Positions 23,647 through 34,458 of a DNA stretch of 64,000 bases are shown in pieces. The notes under the pieces were generated by a model. That model saw nothing but the letters and a program-made list of their open reading frames with translations, made no database searches and had not been told where the DNA came from. Each line of letters starts with the position of its first letter. Position 1 is the first letter of the stretch. The position numbers were made by a program, and so were the translations under genes. The DNA comes from Nematostella vectensis. Taxonomy: Eukaryota; Cnidaria; Anthozoa; Actiniaria; Edwardsiidae. The stretch is taken from assembly GCF_932526225.1 (NCBI RefSeq), contig NC_064040.1:5081681-5145680 (forward strand), written 5' to 3'.

Positions 23647-24984
23647 GCTTATCAGAGCTCTTGAATGAAGACTTTGAGAACCTAGGCGTCTCTGTTGTAT
23701 TCGCTAGACCAGAGATGTGCTTCAGTTTCAATAACGGGTCCCTTTATAACACGAAGAATTGACGTATGACGGTATCAATGAGCTGACACTTGCCTTCCTT
23801 TATTTAATTGACAGTTTGAAAAAACGCCATCGTTTATAAACACACACTTGCAAAATCGATGGTCCTTTAATCAAAGCGAAAGAAAGCGTAGAAAATTGAG
23901 AAAAGAATAGCAGGTTCGGTAGTATGCTGGAGCTTTTGAGACAAGTCAAAGGACCTTTAGATTGTGTTAGTTAAATAGCATTAAAGACCCAATAACAAAA
24001 CGGAAAAATAAAAACAGGTGATCATTTACGTTTTTCATTTGAGCGATCGACAGACTTTACGTTAATCCGGTGTAATGAGACACTTGATATCTCAGAAAAC
24101 GCTAAATACTCCTTTATGACTAACTAATAATTTCTTTTTGAGTATTAGAAGTTCTCTTTTTAAATCTATACAGCTATCTGGTTTGTTAGTTCACTTCGAT
24201 TTATATTGACACACTAACCATTATTCTCTTCGTTAGATGAAACATAAACTCTCGAATAAATGTTTTGATTGAATTCAGGAAAAAGGTGGGGAGGGGTCCC
24301 TATACTATTCCTATTTCTTACTTTATTCTTGACAAAAAAGAAAACTAATTAAACTGCAGGTAGATCGTATCATTTCTGAATCCAGTTTTCCTTTCACCTA
24401 TTTTCCCATCAGAAGCGAGGCGTGAGAGAAATGCAATTTTTTTTCAGTGTAAAACATGTTTTGTCAGGTGTCTAGCAAAACCTATTAAAACTGATTTACC
24501 CCTTTTAAATTTTGCTCGCTTTAAGTATACTTTAGGCATTACTGTCTATTTTTATTTACTTTTTTTCATTTCTTTCTTTCTTATTCTGCATGGACTGACC
24601 CCAGCCTGACCTGCGAAAAGTGACTTCTCACCATAAATACAAAACACCATTAGATTTGGCATGTTTCCCAGCAACTCGTCCCTTATCTTTTTACCATCAT
24701 TTATTTTTAGCAATAACCATGCAGGTGTTTCTTACAATCCTATTTGGTATCTTATCAAAGGGCAAAACACTAAACAAGTCGTACAAATCACTTTTTTACA
24801 AGAAAAAATGACCTAGGAGACATGCGAAAATGGAAAAAGCCAGACAAATCTTAATGTGCATTCTGACAGAACTACAACCTCGAAACGGAGTGACATGTCG
24901 AAAAAGAGCCCAGATTTAAACGTAGGCACGAAGCAGAAAAAAAAGTGGATTGGCTAAGTCACGGTGTTTATAACGACCCATAGC
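23647..24984. other. Upstream region of the GPCR; no other gene seen
   Basis: AT-rich unique sequence with short chance ORFs only. The promoter of the GPCR should lie in its first few hundred bases, but I see no distinctive element. Confidence 0.4.
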
Positions 24985-25004
24985 AAAATGGAAACGACGC
25001 AACC

Positions 25005-25170
25005 ACTACGTGGATACGAAACGATACGGCGGAATCACGACGTGGATAAAACGATACGGCGGAATCACGAAATGGATACGAAACGATATGGCGGAATCAC
25101 GACGTGGATACGAAACGATACGGCGTGATCACGACGTGGATACGAAACGATACGGCGTAATCACGACCCA
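25005..25170. repeat. ~31-bp minisatellite, about 5 copies
   Basis: Tandem copies of GGATACGAAACGATACGG followed by CGGAATCACGAC. Flanking sequence to about 25230 contains shorter related pieces such as ACGACGTGGAAACG. Non-coding. Confidence 0.8.
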
Positions 25171-25919
25171 GGTGCAAGTGAACATACGATAAAGCATACG
25201 ACGTGGAAACGACGTGGAAACGACGCGGAAACAATGGAAACAATACCCAGTTGCAGGTTAACACGACTTGGAAAACATGGGTTGATACAACATAATCATG
25301 ACCCTTAAAAGACGCAATCTCAACCCAGTCTCCTCGGCAACTATGATATTACAGGGAAATTGCTCAGTATCGAAAACAATAATTCCTTGAAACAATAAGA
25401 TGTAGCAGTAGAGGTGACGTGGTTTGTCTGTACAGACGCTCTACTACAGTATTACATAACTATGGCCGTAAGAAAAAGTTTGGTAATAGATTACGGGCCA
25501 TTAACGCAAATTCCACGTAAATAGAAAACTAGACTTAGGTCTTCTTTCTCAGACCTTAGTCTGTGTTCATCTGGATACATGTCTTGTATTTCGTGTTTGT
25601 TCGGTTCATCTACTAGTATTTCTTGTGACATGTTCACGCGGAAGGCAGGTGCAATGGGTGGAAAATGGAATAAGGGTGGCGAAGAAGAGAGAATTCAGTA
25701 ACAATGACGGTGTAGCATACAAACTCGCTTGATCTTATACGAGTCCAGTAATCATGATCACATCACGAAAACTCTGAAGGAGCTTTTATATAGGGGGATG
25801 AGCTAGAGCGTTTGCGCAATACATATAACCTTATATAATACATACAATACTAAAAACAATCTAAATATTTATACTCATTAAATAGTCAATTTCTGATTAA
25901 ATTTATGAGTTTTTCAAAT

Positions 25920-26201
25920 GGGGGACTTGCGCTAAGAGATCACGTGACTGTTTGGGTGGCAAACTAGCGCGCGCTCAGGCTTTTAGCGGCAAAATAACAG
26001 AAACAAAAAAAGAACTTATTCAGCGCTTACGAAAAAAGCCAGAACTCTTTTTTTTCAGAAAGGGTTTAGTCTCATTTAAAGATTTTATTTTTTCGCCGTT
26101 CTCTTTTGTGAAGGGCGCAGTCTTTTCTGATTTTTTTGTTTGATTAATTAGTTTTGAATTTGCCACCCAGAAAGATCATGTGATCTAGCGCAAGTCCCCT
26201 A
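25920..26201. mobile_element. ~280-bp MITE
   Basis: The left end GGGGACTTGCGCTA followed by GATCACGTGA matches the inverted right end, read on the minus strand as GGGGACTTGCGCTAGATCA. Similarity continues inward through GGGTGGCAAA on both sides. The interior is T- and A-rich without coding potential. The element abuts the 132-bp satellite that follows. Confidence 0.7.
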
Positions 26202-26271
26202 TTCCCCTGACTCCCACCCATAACGATTGTTTGAACGTGACAATAACATGACCTGACTGACAGGTAACCCC

Positions 26272-28651
26272 CCTTTGCAAGGCCCCCATATGTAGATGAC
26301 GCGACAATAATATGACAAACAAAGGCGTGACAAGGAAAGCGTGACAGTACGTCATGATTGTCATAAGACGTTAATGAAAAGTGACGAGTTCTTTGGGTTG
26401 GCCAATCTTTGCAGAGCACGCATATGTAGATGACGTGACAATAATGACAAACAAAGGCGTGACAAGGAAAGTGTGACGGTACGTCACGATTGTCATAAGA
26501 CGTTAATGAAAAGTGACGAGTTCTTTGGGTTGGCCAATCTTTGCAGGGCCCGCATATGTGAATGAAGTGACAATAATGACAAACAAAGGCGTGACAAGGA
26601 AAGCGTGACGGTACGTCACGATTGTCATAAGACGTTAATGAAAAGTGACGAGTTCTTTGGGTTGGCCAATCTTTGCAGAGCACGCATATGTAGATGACGT
26701 GACAATAATGACAAACAAAGGCGTGACAAGGAAAGTGTGACGGTACGTCACGATTGTCATAAGACGTTAATGAAAAGTGACGAGTCCTTTGGGTTGGCCA
26801 ATCTTTGCAGGGCCCGCATATGTAGATGACGTGACAATAATGACAAACAAAGGCGTGACAAGGAAAGTGTGACGGTACGTCACGATTGTCATAAGACGTT
26901 AATGAAAAGTGACGAGTCCTTTGGGTTGGCCAATCTTTGCAGGGCCCGCATATGTGAATGACGTGACAATAACGACAAACAAAGGCGTGACAAGGAAAGC
27001 GTGACGGTACGTCACGATTGTCATAAGACGTTAATGAAAAGGGACGAGTCCTTTGGGTTGGCCAATCTTTGCAGGGCCCGCATATGTAGATGACGTGACA
27101 ATAATGACAAACAAAGGCGTGACAAGGAAAGCGTGACAGTACGTCATGATTGTCATAAGACGTTAATGAAAAGTGACGAGTTCTTTGGGTTGGCCAATCT
27201 TTGCAGAGCACGCATATGTAGATGACGTGACAATAATGACAAACAAAGGCGTGACAAGGAAAGCGTGACGGTACGTCACGATTGTCATAAGACGTTAATG
27301 AAAAGTGACGAGTCCTTTGGGTTGGCCAATCTTTGCAGGGCCCGCATATGTGAATGACGTGACAATAACGATAAACAAAGGCGTGACAAGGAAAGCGTGA
27401 CGGTACGTCACGATTGTCATAAGACGTTAATGAAAAGTGACGAGTCCTTTGGGTTGGCCAATCTTTGCAGGGCCCGCATATGTAGATGACGTGACAATAA
27501 TGACAAACAAAGGCGTGACAAGGAAAGTGTGACGGTACGTCACGATTGTCATAAGACGTTAATGAAAAGTGACGAGTCCTTTGGGTTGGCCAATCTTTGC
27601 AGGGCCCGCATATGTAGATGACGTGACAATAATGACAAACAAAGGCGTGACAAGGAAAGTGTGACGGTACGTCACGATTGTCATAAGACGTTAATGAAAA
27701 GTGACGAGTCCTTTGGGTTGGCCAATCTTTGCAGGGCCCGCATATGTAGATGACGTGACAATAATGACAAACAAAGGCGTGACAAGGAAATCGTGACAGA
27801 ACGTCACGATTGTCCTAAGACGTTAATGAAAAGTGACGAGTCCTTTGGGTTGGCCAATCTTTGCAGGGCCCACATATGTAGATGACGTGACAATAATGAC
27901 AAACAAAGGCGTGACAAGGAAAGCGTGACAGTACGTCATGATTGTCATAAGACGTTAATGAAAAGTGACGAGTCCTTAGGGTTGGCCAATCTTTGCAGGG
28001 CCCGCATATGTAGATGACGTGACAATAACGACAAACAAAGGCGTGACAAGGAAAGCGTGACAGTACGTCATGATTGTCATAAGACGTTAATGAAAAGTGA
28101 CGAGTTCTTTGGGTTGGCCAATCTTTGCAGGGCCCCCATATGTAAATGACGTGACAATAATGACAAACAAAGGCGTGACAAGGAAATCGTGACAGTACGT
28201 CACGATTGTCATAAGACGTTAATGAAAAGTGACGAGTCCTTAGGGTTGGCCAATCTTTGCAGGGCCCGCATATGTAGATGACGTGACAATAATGACAAAC
28301 AAAGGCGTGACAAGGAAATCGTGACGGTACGTCACGATTGTCATAAGACGTTAATGAAAAGTGACGAGTCCTTTGGGTTGGCCAATCTTTGCAGGGCCCG
28401 CATATGTAGATGACGTGACAATAATGACAAACAAAGGCGTGACAAGGAAAGCGTGACAGTACGTCATGATTGTCATAAGACGTTAATGAAAAGTGACGAG
28501 TTCTTTGGGTTGGCCAATCTTTGCAGGGCCCCCATATGTAAATGACGTGACAATAATGACAAACAAAGGCGTGACAAGGAAATCGTGACAGTACGTCACG
28601 ATTGTCATAAGACGTTAATGAAAAGTGACGAGTCCTTAGGGTTGGCCAATC
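26272..28651. repeat. 132-bp satellite, about 18 copies
   Basis: Head-to-tail 132-bp monomers with landmarks GGGTTGGCCAATC, GATGACGTGACAATAA, GGCGTGACAAGGAAA, GGTACGTCACGATTG and AAGACGTTAATGAAAAG. Copies differ by a few substitutions and some variants alternate. Since 132 is 44 codons, a frame open in one monomer stays open across many, giving an artefactual minus-strand ORF of 355 codons (26144-27211). Each monomer has TGACGT-type half sites and a GGCCAAT box. The array ends inside the last exon of the SLC16-like gene. Confidence 0.95.
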
Positions 28652-29606
28652 GAGTACCGATGAGCTCTAGTCGTGATTCCTGTGTTTGGGAAGCCTGTTT
28701 CCTTCCCCCTCTGTCACAGCACAGTAAGACAAAGGGCAAACAGGAGGGCAGCATGATGACGCCGCCCACCATGTAGAATGCCGGGATGTAGGAGCCTAGT
28801 TGGTCGGCAATAAAACCTGCAAGAACAGTAAGGCATGTGTTCAGGGAGGTTGCTCTGCCGACAAGGCTGTTTAGCCAGCGTTTGCCTCGCTTTCACGCGA
28901 CCGCTTGACAACCTTGGTTACCTTTCACTACTTACTTTCTACTTAAACTTACCTTTCAAGATGGTGCAAAAAAAAAAAAAAAAAAAAAAAACGTGAAGAA
29001 GTAAAGAAGTATTTAAATTAGTTTAAATATAAATTGAATTAATTACCTACAGTTGGCGGCCCGGCAAAAATAGCGACGGATGGAGCCAAGAACCCAAAAC
29101 CGATCCCCATCGCAGCCTGCCTTGGCTTAACAGCAGTGAGTAAAAACACCGTATAAGACGCTGCAAAACTGCCATTGGCAATCCCATAAACCACTGCAAA
29201 CACCACCAAGTGGCCATATTTGGAGACACGTGGCAATGCGAGCATTGCTGACCCCATAATGAAGGCTGCTAATTGGACGGCTTGTAACGGGCGCATCCAT
29301 TGTCTGCTGATCACTTGCCCACTAATAACACGGAAAACAGTGGAGCAGATGCCGATATATATGAAGAGTAAGGATGTCTTGCTGCTCGGAAAACCAAGAT
29401 CCTGTCCAAATCGAACCTGTTATAAAAAGGTAACGTTAATGCCTGACCCAATTTCTAAAATTTAACCTTCTGATTTTTTTTTGTCCCAACCCACAACTAT
29501 CGTCACATTATTATTAAACCATTCAAAAATAACTAAGTATGGTTCCAGAGGGCGGGACAGAAAACTAGCAACCTCCTAAAAACGACTATAGTTTACCACC
29601 CATTTT

Positions 29607-29638
<32 letters not shown>

Positions 29639-31757
29639 AAAAGCACATTGTGAACGGCCGAGGTCGCCGCAGACGGGGTTGTCACCCTCTACGACGTGCT
29701 GTTCCAAGCAACTTTGACGACCTCGGATCCGCCGAGAAAGTGCTTCTCGAAACTACAATTCGCCGTTGCAAGCAACGGAGATTTTAAATCTGAGCTGTTT
29801 CCGCTTCATTCGCCATTACTAGGGGAATCCTTGTTAGTTTCTTTTCCTCCGTTTATTAGTATGCTTAAATTTAGCGGGTAGCCTTGCCTGATCTGAGGTC
29901 CAAGTTGGAACTACTTCATTTTATAATAATGAAAGAAAGGTTCTTGAGGACAAGGAAAAGGGGGGGCTGAACCATATGGCAACAGCCTGCAGAAATAAGT
30001 CCGATCCACTAATTTATGTAAATACCTGGATTGTCAGGCTTTCAAAGGCTACATTACATTTTATTCACTTACCAGATGAAACATGGGCACATACATCCCA
30101 AAGAAGATGAGAAAACTCCCGACTACCCCAACCATATATGTTGGATTGGCAAACACAGAACAGTCAAAGTCTTCTTTCTCATTCCTTACTTGAACATGCA
30201 CTTCTTCCACATTCAGTTGCTCTGCTTGTGTCGACTCTTGCTCCACGTTAGGGTCAAACGTAAGGCAAAGCACTGCCAAACACAAAACTACCCCAGACAT
30301 GATCCTCAACGAGTTCCTCCAGCCAAATGCATCTATTAAGGCTTGTAATGTAGGCCCCATAGCCATAACACCCACACTTGCCCCCGAGGCAACCAGACCT
30401 ATCGCCAGTGGTAATTTGGTCTTGAAGTATTTTTTGATTATCAGAGGTATGGCTGCAATGATTAGTCCACCACCTATGCCAGCTAACAGTCCATATGACA
30501 CGAACATAACAGTCATATTCTTTGCAAAAGAACTGGAAACGAGGGACACTGCGCAAATCACACATCCCGTGATGGAGATAGCTCGACAAGTGAGTAATGC
30601 CGTTAACTGGACAACTGGTAGGCCCATAGAAAACAACAACCCAGTGGCAAGAGAGCCAACCCAAGCTAAAAGAATGATTAAATATTAATTCCTGGTCACC
30701 AATGACAAACTCTAGTGTGTTCATCCTGTAAAGGTGATACCTAGTCTTGATGAATTCCCAGGAATGCAAAATTATCTCTTAGAAAAGTTCATGATGATTA
30801 TAATGATGACAGTATTTATAACAATGATGATGATAAGTAGTCTTGATGGTATTTGCAAGGTTGCAAGAGATGGCGACAAACCACAGGTTTACCAACCTTT
30901 CAGTCAGTCTCCAGTCAATCCCAGTAACTAGCTCATCCTGGAATGCTTTGTGATGTGTATTTATTCAGAATAAGCGGTATTTCTAAGGTTTGAGCAATTG
31001 AGGGATTTCGAGTTAGATATATCGAGTAATGTGGAATCCCTCAACTGCTCAAACGTTAGAAATACTGCTTATTCTGAATAAATACACATCACAAAGCAAT
31101 GAGAGTTTATTGTGACCTTTATTCTAGGATATAAGACAATTATAGGAAAATTACAGGAGGTGATCAATCATGAAAATATATTCTATCTAGTTACTGGGAT
31201 TGACTGGAGACTGACTGAGAGGTTGGTAAGCCTGTGGACAAACCAATAAAAGGTAATGATGGCATTGGTAAAATTGTTATAGTGATGTCTATGATGATGA
31301 TAACAATGATGACAAATGGAAATGGTAAATCTGGGAATAAAGCTGGCAGTAGAGTTGGATGTGGACATAGACCATAGAGAACAATGGGGAAGAAACATAT
31401 GAATATGGCAGGAGCTGGCTGGTGGTGGCGATGTCTGGACAAAAATACTAAATTGGAGAATGATGTTTGCTTTATGAGTATGTAGTTGTAATAGCAACAG
31501 ATTATGGCTAAAAGAACACCATCAACCGTCATCTCTTCCATGTGGGAGAGGGCAATAATGAAATCACAATCAATTATGAACCAACCTGTTTTTCCTTTGC
31601 TTTCATTGAATTCTGAACTAAGAACTGGTAACAAAACACCAAAACTCAGCATGAATCCAAGCAGAAAAATATTTATAATTAATGATGCAGCCACTATAAG
31701 CCACCCCCATGGGCCCTCAAAGGAATGTGTCTTGCTTTGACTGCAGATAAGAGGCAT
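28605..31757 (-). CDS. SLC16/MCT-like major facilitator transporter
   Basis: Four coding exons in consistent phase: 31757-31586, 30665-30073, 29416-29047 and 28816-28605, giving about 448 residues, normal for a monocarboxylate-transporter-type protein. All junctions are GT-AG, including GTAAGT after exon 2. Family landmarks: the N-terminal GPWGWLIVAAS ahead of TM1, SKGKTAWVGSLATG leading to TM2, a glycine-rich GLLAGIGGGLIIAAIP in TM4, YFKTKLPLAIGLVASG, and GPPTVGFIADQLGSY near the end. Between the two six-helix halves is a charged loop with EQESTQAEQLNVEEVH. An acceptor just before the ATG (CTTTCTGTAG at about 31764) implies a spliced 5' UTR. It should move a small carboxylate or related solute across a membrane; the substrate is unknown. 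The last 14 codons and the stop (28607-28605) lie in the first unit of the 132-bp satellite. Confidence 0.9.
29590..29910 (-). pseudogene. 28S rRNA 5'-end fragment (rDNA pseudogene)
   Basis: Read on the minus strand, the sequence begins GACCTCAGATCAGGCAAGG and continues through GAAACTAACAAGGATTCC to GGGAATGCAGCCCAAA and TGGGTGGTAAACT. These are the conserved landmarks of roughly the first 300 nt of nuclear 28S rRNA. Normally invariant positions are changed (for example AAATTTAAGCATACTAATAAA). The copy stops abruptly at about 29590, so it is a decayed insertion rather than a working gene. It lies within the third coding-region intron of the SLC16-like gene, in the same orientation. Confidence 0.85.
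30880..31245. repeat. Compound inverted repeat in transporter intron
   Basis: Inner arms: TTTGTGATGTGTATTTATTC (from about 30946) with its inverse ending at 31100, each extending about 65 bp around a short spacer. Outer arms: CAGTCTCCAGTCAATCCC (near 30905-30925) with its inverse near 31192-31215, extending about 50 bp. About 80 bp of extra sequence interrupts the right side. The structure could fold into a long hairpin and may be a palindromic MITE or a foldback. Confidence 0.75.
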
Positions 31758-32066
31758 CCTGACCTACAGAAAGGAAAAAAAGCTTTTTTGAGTCCAAATG
31801 TAATACGATGTCAAGCTTGCCTGGCTCCCCTAATGGTTAACAATTCTCCACTGTGTCTTGAGTGTTTAACATATCTTTTTTTTAGATAATGTTTGGATGC
31901 CAAAAGATAAAGAAAGATTTTAGGATTGGCAATTATTTCTTTGATATTGAAGATCCCATTGCTGTTGTTGCTTTGTTTTGTTGGGGGGAGGGTGGGTGGG
32001 TGGGTATTAGGAAGACTTACAAAAACCAGCATAAACTACTGATTCTTCGTTAAAGAAACACTTTAA

Positions 32067-32310
32067 GGGGCATTGTCACCAGTTGAATTACGGAGAGTTG
32101 ACAAAACCTCAAACAACAAGAGACAAAAGAATCTATTAGAATCTGCACTATTCAACGGGGCATCCACTCTATATTTTCAGTAACATCCTCAACAAAACTA
32201 AAAATAGACACACTGATTTTACAATTTTTGAATATTTTTTGCATTTTCGGTTTAAAATCATTGAATATTGTTACATAATTGACTTGAAGTAAACTGGTGA
32301 CACTGATGCT
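32067..32310 (+). mobile_element. TTAA MITE family, copy 3, diverged
   Basis: Same interior order as the copies at 18.2 and 20.1 kb (CATTGTCACCAGTT, AAAGAATCTATTAGAATC, AATAGACACACTG, AGTAAACTGGTGACA). It has many more substitutions and a damaged right end. TTAA is kept at 32063-32066, while the right flank reads TTAT. This is an older insertion, upstream of the SLC16-like gene. Confidence 0.75.
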
Positions 32311-32767
32311 TTTATCAAGTCTGAAAATAACAAATACTTTAAAAAACTGGGTTAAAAAATAGTGTTATTGCCTGAAGTACTACACTTTAAACAGAAGATC
32401 AAAATGGGTTAAACAACCCAGCTAGGAATCTCAAAATGCTTTAAATTCTAAAGTCACAGGCTAATATTAAACATTTTTGTAAGGGACTTGAACAATAGAC
32501 TACAATTTCTTCAATTGTAACACTGGCATTTTCTATGTGATTGTTACTAATCTCTAATATATTTGCTGAATATAATTCTACTGCAAAATAATTTGAAATC
32601 TCACCTTTCTTAGAGCAGACTACTCTGAAGAATTTTGATCACACACACCAAATCAAAAGTGTCACAAGTGGACAAAATGAAGTGGATTATGGAATTATCA
32701 TGGTAATTCTTGTGTACCCACTCCAACAGCTTATATACGATGAGTAAGTTCAGTGAGTGTTAGGCTC

Positions 32768-32900
32768 AGTTGAAATGTTGTATTATCCATGATCCGTATT
32801 CAATGCAAATGCATGCAAATGAAGATGAAACAATAGACTCGACCATTTGCATTCATCTGCATTGAATACGGCTCATGGATAATACGACGTTTGAACTTAG
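32768..32900. repeat. Hairpin-forming inverted repeat with octamer motifs
   Basis: Arms of about 45-55 bp around TATTATCCATGATCCGTATT (left) and its inverse (right) flank a spacer of about 20 bp. The arm tips contain ATGCAAAT twice on the left and ATTTGCAT once on the right, the octamer bound by POU factors. Probably a small palindromic MITE. Confidence 0.65.
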
Positions 32901-33954
32901 GGTTAGAAACACATTATGACCATGCCACATATATATGGTTAGGGAGTGTTCATTAATTACAAGGGAAGGCAAGATTTTAACTCGAGACACCTTAAAATCT
33001 CAGAGCCCCCCTTTCATTGTAAACATTTTTTTTCGGTGCCCCCCCCCCCTCTTATAGAATTCTAAAATATTCTTTCTTTTTTCCTTAGAGGACCTTTTTT
33101 TTCAGACCCCTCCTTTTGGTGGTTACAAATTTTCGGAGCCCCACTCAATATCTTCCTCCTCTTTCCCTCGGTGTATTCAATGAACATCATTCCACAAGCA
33201 TGGAGCGAGCATTGTACACATCTGGCCCTATTGTTTGTGCAAGGTCTAGGTTATATGCTAGCCCATAAGGTCTAGGTTATATGCTAGGCCAATATGCCGT
33301 GAGGTAACTGCTTCTACCAAGCAGGGGTATGTCAGGGGGATGTCACTTTCTCCTTTATGTAGTAATGACTACATCCCAATAGCTATTACAAGATCCTGGT
33401 ATATTGAAGATCTTAAAGCTGATATGATTGGCTTTTAAGGGGAGGGGTTAATAGAACGTTTTTTTTCTAAATATTAGAGCTTCCACAGAATACGTTATAC
33501 TTAAAGTAACGAAGATGATGTAAATTTTCTTATTAACCTTTTCATGATGCAATACAGTATCTGTTGTATATCAGTTATTTGACCATCGAAAAGGAAGTGT
33601 TTTGAGGATAAGCTGATTCTTATGTTGTGTTTAAACCCTGAAGACGGCTAGGGGAAAGAGCGAGAAAACTTGAAAAACTTCAGCATTGTATCTTTAGAGC
33701 AAAAGCAGTACCACGTTTAATCTGGTGATAATGAGAGAAGCGAATATCAACAAAGTTTCTCGAATACCAAAGCGCTAATACCAACCAACCGATGTACAAA
33801 CCTAGTCAAGATACATCCTTCTTTGTTAAACTTACCTTGGGTCTGCAGAGCTTTTAGATTGTATACAGCATAATAAATAAAAACTTCTTATAGGAAATCG
33901 ATAGAAAAGAGCAGCCGGCAACCCGCAAAATTTTTTTCAAGTAGCAGGCCTGGT
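32901..33954. other. Spacer with no supported gene
   Basis: Contains homopolymer C and T runs (33035-33060, 33100) typical of decayed repeats, and a short direct repeat AAGGTCTAGGTTATATGCTA at about 33240 and 33269. No coding potential is evident. Confidence 0.4.
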
Positions 33955-34156
33955 GCCATGGCTACTGACCGCTGGCTGCTGACAATGCTTGACATTGCGG
34001 TCGCGTGATCGAGCCCTCGATGAAGTCGGTCGAAAAGAAATAAGCAATGAATAATAAATAAATAAATAAGTGAGTGAGTGAGTGAGTGAGTGAGTGAGTG
34101 AGTGAGTGAGTGAGTGAGTGAGTGAGTGAGTGAGTGAGTAAATAAATAAATAAATG
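33955..34156 (+). mobile_element. tRNA-derived SINE with AAAT/GTGA microsatellite tail
   Basis: The segment CATGGCTACTGACCGCTGG resembles an A-box region and GTGATCGAGCCC a weakened B box. It is followed by a tail of AATA repeats, a (GTGA)n run of about 18 units at 34067-34138, and more AATA repeats. The tail explains the Leu-Thr-His-Ser repeat ORF on the minus strand, which is not a gene. Confidence 0.5.
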
Positions 34157-34321
34157 AAGATAAATCATTGTAGGAGTTCTACATTCCTCACTGGTTGCTT
34201 ACAAAATTACATAACGGTACTCGTCACGCCAGGCGGCCCTTCAGCATCGTCGTTTCACGAATTTAAAGTCTGATAAAAAAAGTTTGAAATCAGGATTCAA
34301 GAGAATTGTATACATTTAAAC

Positions 34322-34458
34322 CAGGGCCGTAGCAGTTGGCGGGGCACTGGGGGCACGTGCCCCCAATATTTTGAAAAATTATAAGGAAATGACCAGTATG
34401 GGCGTGGCTGTGCCGCCCCCCCCCCCCCCCCCCCAATCTTTCGAGGCCCGCTACGGCT
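34322..34458. mobile_element. Short element of the GTAGC/GCTACGG end family
   Basis: Ends GGGCCGTAGCAG (left) and CCCGCTACGGC (right) are inverted copies around G-rich and C-rich blocks, including a long C homopolymer near 34416-34434. It resembles the elements at 39.4 and 48.9 kb. Confidence 0.45.

Noticed and set aside
26144-27211. 355-codon minus-strand ORF with a 44-residue repeat
   Set aside because: The satellite period is 132 bp, a multiple of three, so openness is automatic. The ORF begins and ends at chance changes and includes MITE sequence.
34057-34168. Leu-Thr-His-Ser repeat ORF on the minus strand
   Set aside because: Translation of a GTGA microsatellite within a SINE tail.
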